DNA of 64,000 bases from NCBI GenBank assembly GCA_036374835.1, contig DASUTB010000036.1:1-64000 (forward strand), read 5' to 3'. The notes beneath the pieces are model-generated. The model ran no database searches. It had not been told where the DNA came from and saw only the letters and a program-made list of their open reading frames with translations. Position numbers and translations under genes: made by a program. Shown one piece after another: positions 8,014 to 15,678 of the stretch (within the stretch, counting starts at the first letter, position 1; the number at the start of each line of letters is the position of its first letter). Source of the stretch: DASUTB01 sp036374835. GTDB lineage: Bacteria > Actinomycetota > Actinomycetes > Jiangellales > Jiangellaceae.

Positions 8014-9257
8014 CCGTGCTCGACGCCCCCGACGTCCACCAGCGCCCGGCGACCGGCTCGCTCGTCGAGCAGTTCGAGTTCGGCCTGGACGCGCCGATCT
8101 GCCTGACCTGGGAGCTGACGTACGCGTGCAACCTCGCCTGTGCCCACTGCCTGTCGTCGTCCGGACGACGTGACCCCCGTGAGCTGACCACCGCGCAGTG
8201 CGAGCGCGTCATCGACGAGCTGCAACGGATGCAGGTCTTCTACGTCAACGTCGGCGGTGGAGAGCCGACGATCCGTCCGGACTTCTGGCACCTGCTGGAG
8301 TACGCCGTCGACCACCAGGTCGGTGTGAAGTTCTCGACCAATGGGGTGCGGATCAGCCCGGAGCGGGCGCGGTACCTGGCGTCCACCGACTACGTGGACG
8401 TGCAGGTCTCCCTGGACGGCGCGACGGCCGACGTCAATGACTACGTCCGTGGCCCCGGGTCATACGACACCGCGCTCACGGCTTTGGAGAACCTCGCCGA
8501 GGCGGGCTTCGCCGACGCGAAGCTGTCCGTCGTCGTGACTCGGCACAACGTCGCCCAGCTGGACGAGTTCAAGGAGCTGGCTGACCGGTACGGCGCCACG
8601 CTGCGGCTCACCCGGCTGCGGCCGTCCGGCCGCGGCGTCGACGTGTGGGACGAGCTGCATCTGCTGCCGGAGCAGCAGCGGGTGCTGTACGACTGGCTGA
8701 TGGCGCACGGCGACAACGTGCTGACCGGCGACTCCTTCTTCCACCTGGCCGCGTTCGGGGAGAGTCTGCCCGGGCTCAACCTGTGCGGCGCGGGCCGGGT
8801 GGTGTGCCTCATCGACCCGGTTGGGGACGTGTACGCGTGCCCGTTCGCCATCCATGACAGCTTCCTGGCCGGCAACGTGCTCGACGACGGCGGGTTCCAG
8901 CGGGTGTGGCAGCACTCGCCGCTGTTTCAGCAGCTGCGCGAGCCGCAGACCGGGGGAGCGTGCGCGTCCTGCTCGTTCTACGACACCTGTCGAGGAGGAT
9001 GCATGGCGGCGAAGTTCTTCACAGGCTTGCCGCTGGACGGCCCGGACCCCGAGTGCGTGCAAGGGCACGGCGAGACGGCGCTGGCGCACGAGCGCACCGT
9101 CCCGGCGCCGAGCCAGGATCACTCGCGCCGAACGCCGGAGCGTCGGCAGCCGGTGCTGGTGCAGATCGGACGTCGGCCGGAGCCGGCCGAGCCACCCGTT
9201 ACGGCGTGTGCGCAGAGCCCGCTGGCCGGTTTCACCCCTGATCGGGACGGTGCGTGA
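8010..9257 (+). CDS. mftC: Mycofactocin maturase MftC, radical SAM/SPASM enzyme
   Basis: 415 aa. The radical SAM cluster motif is CNLACAHC (C40, C44, C47). SPASM-domain cysteines follow in the second half (CGAGRVVC, YACPF, CASCSFYDTCRGGC, then PECVQGHG). MftC decarboxylates the C-terminal Tyr of MftA and forms the Val-Tyr C-C bond. Beyond the SPASM domain there is a Pro/Arg-rich tail of about 45 residues that looks disordered and has no obvious counterpart in typical MftC. The GTG start overlaps mftB; the stop overlaps mftD. Confidence 0.96.
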   Translation: MTVLDAPDVHQRPATGSLVEQFEFGLDAPICLTWELTYACNLACAHCLSSSGRRDPRELTTAQCERVIDELQRMQVFYVNVGGGEPTIRPDFWHLLEYAVDHQVGVKFSTNGVRISPERARYLASTDYVDVQVSLDGATADVNDYVRGPGSYDTALTALENLAEAGFADAKLSVVVTRHNVAQLDEFKELADRYGATLRLTRLRPSGRGVDVWDELHLLPEQQRVLYDWLMAHGDNVLTGDSFFHLAAFGESLPGLNLCGAGRVVCLIDPVGDVYACPFAIHDSFLAGNVLDDGGFQRVWQHSPLFQQLREPQTGGACASCSFYDTCRGGCMAAKFFTGLPLDGPDPECVQGHGETALAHERTVPAPSQDHSRRTPERRQPVLVQIGRRPEPAEPPVTACAQSPLAGFTPDRDGA

Positions 9258-10480
9258 TGCCGAAGAATCCGTGGGCCCGCAACCCCTGGTTCGAGTCCGT
9301 CGCGGTGGCGCAGCGGCGGGCGCGCAAGCGGCTGCCGTCGTCGGTCTACGGGGCGCTGCTGGCCGGCTCCGAGCGCGGGCAGACCTACGAGGACAACACC
9401 GCTGCCTTCGCGGAGCTCGGTTTCGCCCCGCACGTGGCCGGTGCATCGGGCGAGCGGTCGATGGCCACCGAGGTGATGGGCCAGGAGATCTCCCTGCCGG
9501 TGCTCATCTCGCCGACCGGCGTGCAGGCGGTGCATCCGACCGCCGAGGTTGCGGTGGCCCGGGCCGCGGCGGCGAGGGATACCGCGATGGGGCTGAGCTC
9601 GTTCGCGAGCAAACCGATCGAGGACGTCGTCGCCGCCAACCCGAAGACGTTCTTCCAGATCTACTGGATGGGCTCCAAGGACGCGATCTTGCAGCGCTTG
9701 GAGCGTGCTCGCGCCGCCGGGGCGGCCGGGATCATCGCGACTCTGGACTGGACGTTCTCGGTTGGCAGGGACTGGGGAAGTCCGGAGATTCCGGAGAAGA
9801 TCGACGTCCGCACGGCGCTGCGGTTCGCACCCCAGGTGCTGCGCAGGCCTCGGTGGGCATGGGACTTCGCCAGGGCGAGGCACATCCCGGACCTCACCGT
9901 GCCGAACGTCGCCGTCGACGGTGGACCGGCGCCCACGTTCTTCGGCGCCTACTACGAGTGGATGCAGACGCCCGTCCCCACGTGGGACGACGTGGCGTGG
10001 CTGCGCTCGCAGTGGGACGGGCCGTTCCTGCTCAAGGGCATCTGCCGGCTGGACGACGCCCGGCGCGCGGTCGACGCGGGCTGCACGGCGATCTCCGTCT
10101 CCAACCACGGCGGGAACAACCTGGACGGCATCCCGGGCGCGATCAGGATGCTGGGGCCGATCGCCGACACCGTCGGCCACGAGGTCGAGGTGCTGCTGGA
10201 CGGCGGCGTCCGCCGTGGCTCGGACGTGGTCAAGGCGTTGTGTCTCGGCGCTCGCGCGGTGATGATCGGCCGCGCCTATCTCTGGGGGCTGGCTGCGAAC
10301 GGGCAGGCCGGCGTGGAGAACGTGCTGGACATCCTGCGTGGAGGCATCGACTCGGCGCTGCTGGGCATGCGGGAGTCGTCGATCCACGACCTGACCCCCG
10401 AGCACCTGGTGATTCCCGACGGCTTCCACCGTGCCCTCGGCGTCCCGTCCGACGTAACGGCCGAACAGGTGACGGCGTGA
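9257..10480 (+). CDS. mftD: Mycofactocin biosynthesis FMN-dependent deaminase MftD
   Basis: 407 aa, of the FMN-dependent alpha-hydroxy-acid oxidase family (LldD-like TIM barrel). Flavin/substrate motifs include ISVSNHGGNNLDGIPGAI near residue 290 and the phosphate-binding segment LDGGVRRGSDVVKAL, then IGRAYLWGL. MftD converts the freed Val-Tyr dipeptide derivative to pre-mycofactocin by oxidative deamination. Adjacent GTG (9254) and ATG (9257) are both possible starts. Confidence 0.95.
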   Translation: MPKNPWARNPWFESVAVAQRRARKRLPSSVYGALLAGSERGQTYEDNTAAFAELGFAPHVAGASGERSMATEVMGQEISLPVLISPTGVQAVHPTAEVAVARAAAARDTAMGLSSFASKPIEDVVAANPKTFFQIYWMGSKDAILQRLERARAAGAAGIIATLDWTFSVGRDWGSPEIPEKIDVRTALRFAPQVLRRPRWAWDFARARHIPDLTVPNVAVDGGPAPTFFGAYYEWMQTPVPTWDDVAWLRSQWDGPFLLKGICRLDDARRAVDAGCTAISVSNHGGNNLDGIPGAIRMLGPIADTVGHEVEVLLDGGVRRGSDVVKALCLGARAVMIGRAYLWGLAANGQAGVENVLDILRGGIDSALLGMRESSIHDLTPEHLVIPDGFHRALGVPSDVTAEQVTA

Positions 10481-11196
10481 CCACCCTCGCGGCCGCCACG
10501 TGGCCGGATATCCAGGACCGACCGCTCGTGCTCGTGCCGCTCGGATCCATCGAGCAGCACGGCCCGCACCTGCCGCTCGACACCGACGCGGTCATCGCCG
10601 AGGCGGTCACCACGCGGGTGGCGAAACTGCTCCGCGACGAACCCGTGTTCGTCGCACCCGTGCTGGCGTACGGCGCGAGCGGCGAGCACCAGACGTTCGC
10701 CGGCACGTCGTCCATCGGCACCGACGCGCTGCGCCTGTTGCTCGTCGAGCTGGTCAGATCGATGAGCACCTGGGCGGGCAGGATCGTCCTGGTCAACGGG
10801 CACGGTGGGAATCTCGCGGCGGTGACGGACGCGGTTGCCCGGTTGCGAGACGAAGGGCACGACGTGGCGTGGGCGCCGTGCACCGGTGATGACGTGGACG
10901 CGCACGCCGGCTACACCGAGACGTCGCTGATGCTGTATCTGCGGCCGTCGGCGGTGCGGCTCGACCGCGCCGAGCCCGGGGAGACGGCCCCGCTGGAGGA
11001 GCTGTGGCCGACCCTGATTCGCGACGGGGTCGGTGCGGTGTCGGCCAACGGGGTGCTGGGGGACCCGTCCGGCGCGAGCGCTGACGAGGGTGCGCGCTGC
11101 CTGGAGGCGATGGCTGCTGGGATTGCCGCGCTGATCCGGGCGGGACGGGCCGACGCCCGGGGCATGCTGCAGCGCGCGGAAGCGCTGGCATCGTGA
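10477..11196 (+). CDS. mftE: Mycofactocin peptidase MftE, creatininase family
   Basis: 239 aa from the GTG at 10477, which overlaps the mftD stop. Creatininase-family metal ligands are visible in GSIEQHGPHLPLDTD, NGHGGN and the Glu of AGYTETSL. MftE cleaves the modified Val-Tyr unit from MftA. The same frame stays open far upstream inside mftC and mftD, but family length and the coupled start favour this start. The stop overlaps the SDR start by 4 bp. Confidence 0.95.
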   Translation: MTTLAAATWPDIQDRPLVLVPLGSIEQHGPHLPLDTDAVIAEAVTTRVAKLLRDEPVFVAPVLAYGASGEHQTFAGTSSIGTDALRLLLVELVRSMSTWAGRIVLVNGHGGNLAAVTDAVARLRDEGHDVAWAPCTGDDVDAHAGYTETSLMLYLRPSAVRLDRAEPGETAPLEELWPTLIRDGVGAVSANGVLGDPSGASADEGARCLEAMAAGIAALIRAGRADARGMLQRAEALAS

Positions 11197-12077
11197 CCGG
11201 CCGAGTCGCCCTCGTCACCGGCGCCGCCCGCGGCATCGGGGCCGCCACGACCAAGCTGCTCGCCGGTCAGGGCTACTCGGTCCTCGCCCTCGACTGGTGC
11301 GCCGGCGACGAACGCCCGGCCGGCGCCGGTGCGTCCGCCATTCCTTACCGGATGCCGACCACCGCCGACCTCGACGAAGTCGTGAACGACGCCGCCCGCA
11401 GTGTCCCCATGATCACCGGCACTTTTCACCCGCATGACGTGAAAAGTGCCGGTGATCATGGGAGCGGCGCGAGCGAGGTCGTGCCGTACGTCGCCGACGT
11501 CCGGGACCGGGCGGCATTGGAGGCCGCGGTCGCCTACACGGTCCAGCGCTGGGGACGCCTCGACGTCGCGGTCGCGGCCGCCGCGGTACTGCTGGGCGGA
11601 CGTCCACTCTGGGAGACACCTCCTGCCGAGCTGGAAACCCTGTGGGAGATCGACGTTCTCGGCGTGTGGAACACCGCAGCGGCGACCGTCCCGGCGATGC
11701 TTGCCAACCCGGAGCCGGCCGGCTGCCGGTTCGTCGCGGTCGCGTCCGTCGCCGCCGGCCACGGCCTGTTCCGGCTGGCCGGCTACAACGCCGCGAAGCA
11801 CGCGGTGGTGGGCATCGTCAAGGGCCTGGCCGCGGACCTGGTCGGCACCGGCGTCACCGCGGCCGCCGTCTCACCCGGCTCGACGCGGACGGAGATGCTC
11901 ACCCACACCGCGAGCATCTACGAGCTCGAGGATCTCGACGTGTTCGCCGAACATCAGCTCTCGCGGCGGCTGCTGGAGCCTGCGGAGATCGCCGCCGCCA
12001 TCGCCTTCTGCTGCTCGCGTGCGGGCGCGGCCGTCAACGGTTCGGTCATCGAGGCGACGGACGGTTTCACCGGATGA
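11193..12077 (+). CDS. Mycofactocin-coupled SDR-family oxidoreductase, carrying an in-frame palindrome insertion
   Basis: 294 aa. Rossmann NAD-binding motif TGAARGIG (residues 9-16), catalytic Ser in VASVAAG, and the Y-x3-K pair in GYNAAKHAV. Mycofactocin-associated SDRs hold NAD tightly and exchange electrons with mycofactocin rather than free NAD. The gene is embedded in the operon, overlapping mftE and mftF by 4 bp each. Residues 72-90 are encoded by a perfect 57-nt palindrome (see separate entry), in the loop before the third Rossmann strand. The reading frame is intact, so the enzyme may tolerate the insert. Confidence 0.92.
   Translation: MTGRVALVTGAARGIGAATTKLLAGQGYSVLALDWCAGDERPAGAGASAIPYRMPTTADLDEVVNDAARSVPMITGTFHPHDVKSAGDHGSGASEVVPYVADVRDRAALEAAVAYTVQRWGRLDVAVAAAAVLLGGRPLWETPPAELETLWEIDVLGVWNTAAATVPAMLANPEPAGCRFVAVASVAAGHGLFRLAGYNAAKHAVVGIVKGLAADLVGTGVTAAAVSPGSTRTEMLTHTASIYELEDLDVFAEHQLSRRLLEPAEIAAAIAFCCSRAGAAVNGSVIEATDGFTG
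11406..11462. repeat. Perfect hairpin element inserted in frame in the SDR gene
   Basis: Two 24-nt arms are exact reverse complements (CCCATGATCACCGGCACTTT... at 11406-11429 and its mirror at 11439-11462) around a 9-nt loop. Total length is 57 nt, exactly 19 codons, so the frame is kept and no stop arises. Base-perfect arms inside a coding region are not expected from coding constraint. Confidence 0.9.
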
Positions 12078-13495
12078 ACCGAGCCGTCGCCGTGGGCAAG
12101 CTCCCCGAGGGTTTCCACGTCCGCCTCAACCCGCGGACCAAGGTCTACGACGGCGGGCGGACCCTCGTCGGCGGCGCGCCGCCCACCGCCGCCTTCCTCA
12201 CCGAGACCGCGGGCCGGATGCTGGACGGGCGGGAGATCCGGGTCCACGACGCCGGCTCGCGGGCGCTCGCCGACCGGTTGCTGGCGCTCGGCATGGCCGA
12301 TCCCGTGGTCGAGTCGCTCCCGTCGGTCGGCGCAGCGGAGGTCACCGTCGTCATCCCGGTGCACGACCGGCCCCGACAGCTCGACCTGTTGTTGCGCAGC
12401 GTTCCGGATAGGGTGCGGACGATCGTCGTCGATGACTGCTCGACCGACCCGGCAACGATCGCGTCGGTCGCGGCTGCACACGGCGCCGACCTCGTGCGGC
12501 ACCAGGTCAACCGCGGGCCGGCCGCGGCCCGCAACACCGGACTGGAACACGTGCGGACGCCGTACGTCGCGTTCGTCGACTCCGACATCGTCCTGGAACC
12601 CGACACGCTCGCGATCTTGCTCCGGCACTTCCATGACCCGAAGGTCGCACTCGTGGCGCCCAGGATTCTCGGGCGGCAGTCGTCCGGGCGGGAGACCTGG
12701 ATCACCCGGTACGAGAACGGGCGGGCGTCGCTGGACCTCGGCCGCTATCCCGCACTGGTCAAGCCACGGGCGCCCGTCGCCTGGCTGCCCAGCGCCTGTG
12801 TCGTTGCCAGGGTCGCGGCCCTCGGCGACGGCTTCGACGCCGGCATGCGGGTGGGCGAGGACGTCGACCTCGTGTGGCGGCTCGCCCAGCGAGGATGGCG
12901 GGTCCGGTACGAGCCCGAAGCCGCCGTGCACCACGAGAACCGGCCCGGCCTGGTCGAGTGGTGGACCCGCAAGCTCTACTACGGAACCGGCGCGCAGCCA
13001 CTGGCTGAACGCCATGGCAGCACCGTCGCTCCAGCGGTGCTATCTCCGTGGGCGGCCATGTTCGCCGCCGGGGTGCTGCTGCAGCGCCGCTGGTCGCTGG
13101 CAGCTGGAGGACTTGTCGCGCTGTCGGCCCTTCATCGAATCGCCGGGAGGGTCGGCGCGAGCGATGAGGCCGGGCGGATCGCCCTGCGCTTGACCTCGGG
13201 GGGAGCGGGCGCCGCGATGATTCAGACCAGTGCGTTGATGCTGCGGCACTGGTGGCCGGCCGCGGCCGCCGGCAGCGTGCTCTCCCGTCGGCTTCGGCGG
13301 GCGGTCGTCACCGCGGCGATCGTCGACAGTGCCATCGAGTATGCGCGCACCGACAGCGACCTCGATCCGCTCCGGTTCGCGGTCATCCGACGGCTCGACG
13401 ACGTCGCCTACGGCACCGGGGTCTGGCTCGGTGCGTTCCGTCGCCGGTCGGTCAGGTGCCTGATGCCGGACTTCCGGGCACGCACCGCTCGTTAG
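12074..13495 (+). CDS. mftF: Mycofactocin glycosyltransferase MftF
   Basis: 473 aa. After an N-terminal mft-specific segment (residues 1-85) comes a GT2 domain: VVIPVHDRPRQL, DDCSTDPAT, NRGPAAARNTGLEH and the DxD-type VDSDIVLEPD. The ~150 C-terminal residues are hydrophobic/Arg-rich and typical of MftF. It adds beta-1,4-glucose chains to (pre)mycofactocin. The ATG overlaps the SDR stop (ATGA). A dyad-rich region follows the stop, so this is probably the last gene of the operon. I see no mftG in the window. Confidence 0.94.
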   Translation: MNRAVAVGKLPEGFHVRLNPRTKVYDGGRTLVGGAPPTAAFLTETAGRMLDGREIRVHDAGSRALADRLLALGMADPVVESLPSVGAAEVTVVIPVHDRPRQLDLLLRSVPDRVRTIVVDDCSTDPATIASVAAAHGADLVRHQVNRGPAAARNTGLEHVRTPYVAFVDSDIVLEPDTLAILLRHFHDPKVALVAPRILGRQSSGRETWITRYENGRASLDLGRYPALVKPRAPVAWLPSACVVARVAALGDGFDAGMRVGEDVDLVWRLAQRGWRVRYEPEAAVHHENRPGLVEWWTRKLYYGTGAQPLAERHGSTVAPAVLSPWAAMFAAGVLLQRRWSLAAGGLVALSALHRIAGRVGASDEAGRIALRLTSGGAGAAMIQTSALMLRHWWPAAAAGSVLSRRLRRAVVTAAIVDSAIEYARTDSDLDPLRFAVIRRLDDVAYGTGVWLGAFRRRSVRCLMPDFRARTAR

Positions 13496-13551
13496 CGGCT
13501 GTGCAACCCAGGGATATGTGGAGGCGGAGCGCCCGAAGGTGAGTTTCCGAC

Positions 13552-13607
13552 CTCCGGGAATCGCTCTCGGCACGGCAGGCCCGGGCCTGCTTCCCTGGAT
13601 TCGGGAG
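13552..13607 (+). terminator. Nested hairpin after mftF
   Basis: GCAGGCCCGGGCCTGC (13575-13590) is a perfect 16-bp palindrome. It is nested inside outer arms CTCCGGGAATC (13552-13562) and GATTCGGGAG (13598-13607). There is no T-run, so it would be a structural block between operons or a weak terminator. Confidence 0.4.
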
Positions 13608-13639
13608 CACTATCGACCACACGATCTGGAGGGTGCGCG

Positions 13640-14179
13640 ATGGCCGTAAGAGAAGCACTGCTCGATCCGACGGGGATGGACGAGCGAGCGACAGAAGACA
13701 CCCTCGCCCCACGGCCCGGGAGCCTGCGCGGACTCACCGTCGGCCTGCTCGACAACACCAAAGTGAACGCGACACCGCTGCTGCAGGAGATCGGGGACGT
13801 GCTCACGAGTCGCTATGGCGCCGGCAGCACCCGTATGTACACGAAGGACTACTTCGGCACGCCGGTGAAGGACGATCTCCTCAGGCAGATCGCCGAGGAA
13901 TGTGACGTCGTCGTCACGGCGGTGGGGGACTGCGGCTCGTGCAGTGCCGCCACCGTCGCCGACGGCATTCTCTTCGAGCGGGCCGGCATCCCGGCGGTGA
14001 GTATCTGCTCGGACTCGTTCCGGATGTCCGGAGCGGCAATGGCGCGGGTGGAGGGGTTCCCCGGGTTCGAGTTCCTCACCGTCGAGCATCCGATGGCGAG
14101 CCTGCACGCGGAACAGATCCGGCAACGCGCGGACAAGGTCGTCCCCGACGTTGTGCGCATCCTCGGAGTGGAGGGCTGA
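13640..14179 (+). CDS. UGSC-motif (seleno)protein family member, Cys form
   Basis: 179 aa. The hallmark is GDCGSCSAATVADGI: C98 and C101 form the CGSC motif that is UGSC in selenoprotein relatives. The fold looks like a Rossmann-like three-layer protein (residues 33-175). The biochemical role of the family is not established; the Cys/Sec pair suggests redox chemistry. GGAGGG lies 6 nt before the ATG. The next gene starts 1 bp after its stop, so the two form a unit. It sits between the mycofactocin operon and a mycofactocin-dependent alcohol dehydrogenase, which hints at a shared regulon but proves nothing. Confidence 0.75.
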   Translation: MAVREALLDPTGMDERATEDTLAPRPGSLRGLTVGLLDNTKVNATPLLQEIGDVLTSRYGAGSTRMYTKDYFGTPVKDDLLRQIAEECDVVVTAVGDCGSCSAATVADGILFERAGIPAVSICSDSFRMSGAAMARVEGFPGFEFLTVEHPMASLHAEQIRQRADKVVPDVVRILGVEG

Positions 14180-14180
14180 G

Positions 14181-15308
14181 ATGACTACTGTGACCACCCG
14201 CACCGCCGAGATGCCCGAATCGGAGGCGCCGACCGTCGAGCTCGACGAACTCCGCCGGGTCATGGAGTACTACGCCCGGCAGGAGTGGACCGACGGCCTG
14301 CCGGTGATGCCGGTGACCGAGTCCTATCTCGCCGAGTTCCTCGCGACGACGCGACGCAAGCCCGATGAAGTGCTGTTCGACATTCCGCACCTCAACCGGA
14401 CGTTGACCGTCCGCCTCGCCGCGATCAACGCCGCGCTCGCCGGTTGCCTGCCCGAGTACTTCCCGGTCGTCATCGCCGCGTGGGAGGCGATCGGCCAGGA
14501 GCCGCACCCGCGTCGCGGGATCTGGCAGTCCACGACCGGAACCGCACCGTTCACTGTTGTCAACGGCCCGATCCGCCGGCGGATCGACCTCAACAGCCGA
14601 GGCAACATCTTCGGCTCGGGCTTCCGGGCGAACGCCACGATCGGCCGCGCGGTCCGGCTCGCACTACTGAATGTGTTCGGTCTGCGACCACACCAGCTCG
14701 ACCAGGCGACCCAGGCGACGCCCGCGAAGTACACCGCGTGCATCGCGGAGAACGAAGAGCAGAGTCCCTGGGCGCCGCTGCACACCGAGTACGGGTTCGA
14801 CCCGGAGGATGACGTCGTCACCGCCTTCGTCATCCGGTCGGTCATGCACATCGAAGCCCGGCACGCGCAGGTCCCGGAACAGCTCGCCGTCGACTTCGCC
14901 GACACCATCCGGCGGACCGGCGCGCTCATTCACGAGTACAGCGGTGCGCTGCTTGTGGTCGGTCCGGAGCATGCCAACCTCTTCGCCAGGGCCGGATGGA
15001 GTAAGGACGACGTCCGGTCGGCCGTCTTCGCGAACACCGTCCGGACCCGGGCGGACTTGGCAGCCGCCGGTAAGGACGCGCTGTCGCACCACACCCGGTG
15101 GCGGTTGCCCGCTGATCACCCGGATGCCGTCCCCGACACCGCCAGCACCGGGCCGGACCCGGACAGGGTGCAGGTGCTGCCCCGGCCTACGTCTATCCAG
15201 ATCATGGTCGCCGGTGCGAACAATGCGGGCGTGTCGGCCGTGGTGGAGATCTTCGGTCTGGCGCCACGCGAGCGGCCGTCGTCCTACAGCAAGATCAACT
15301 CTGAATGA
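14181..15308 (+). CDS. Uncharacterised partner of the UGSC protein
   Basis: 375 aa; I do not recognise a named domain. It is soluble and rich in Ala/Arg/Thr, with conserved-looking blocks (QEWTDGLPVMPVTESYL near residue 35, RGNIFGSGFRANATIGRAVR near 145). It starts 1 bp after the UGSC gene stop, which implies joint function. The start at 14181 matches the N-terminal composition change; an in-frame extension upstream would overlap the UGSC gene. Its stop codon (15306-15308) lies inside the left end of a 264-bp inverted-repeat element, so the last codons and the stop may have been supplied by that element. Confidence 0.7.
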   Translation: MTTVTTRTAEMPESEAPTVELDELRRVMEYYARQEWTDGLPVMPVTESYLAEFLATTRRKPDEVLFDIPHLNRTLTVRLAAINAALAGCLPEYFPVVIAAWEAIGQEPHPRRGIWQSTTGTAPFTVVNGPIRRRIDLNSRGNIFGSGFRANATIGRAVRLALLNVFGLRPHQLDQATQATPAKYTACIAENEEQSPWAPLHTEYGFDPEDDVVTAFVIRSVMHIEARHAQVPEQLAVDFADTIRRTGALIHEYSGALLVVGPEHANLFARAGWSKDDVRSAVFANTVRTRADLAAAGKDALSHHTRWRLPADHPDAVPDTASTGPDPDRVQVLPRPTSIQIMVAGANNAGVSAVVEIFGLAPRERPSSYSKINSE

Positions 15309-15566
15309 TCACGCAAACGCCACCTCAGCATGCTTAGCGACCCATCGACAGGTCGTTAAGCGTTACTCTCGCGAGGTCGGAGGCGCGCGCGGCATCCGGC
15401 GGCAGGACAAGCCTGCGGCGCTGGCGTCGCCTCCGGTGCTCGCGCGGACCGCCGCCGCACACTAGGTGTGCTCGTGTCGCCGACGTCGGCGGCAGCGCAC
15501 ATGTAACTCATAGCGATCCGTCGATGGGTCGCTAAGCATGCTGAGGTGGCGTTTACGTGATCATTC
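15303..15566. repeat. MITE-like element with 64-bp terminal inverted repeats
   Basis: Arm 15303-15366 and arm 15503-15566 are inverted copies: the outer 47 bp differ at one position and the inner 17 bp at five. The 136-bp interior has no plausible gene. Outer ends read GAATGATCACG / CGTGATCATTC. Each arm contains part of a palindrome around GACCCATCGAC. No flanking duplication is obvious. The element fills most of the 370-bp gap between the UGSC partner and the NDMA alcohol dehydrogenase; the remaining 15567-15678 holds the dehydrogenase leader and nothing else I can name. Confidence 0.85.
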
Positions 15567-15678
15567 GGCGGCCGGGTGTTGGTAGTGGCGCTTTCGTGTG
15601 GCGGAAACGGCCAGTGGGGAGCACGTAGCGCGGCTTACGTTGGTGCAACACGACCTTCTCGAGGGAGAGGAGCCGAAC

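Noticed and set aside
8821..10476. Long open frame continuing upstream of mftE
   Set aside because: It runs inside mftC and mftD in another frame and is Arg-rich; mftE has its own GTG coupled to the mftD stop and the normal family length.
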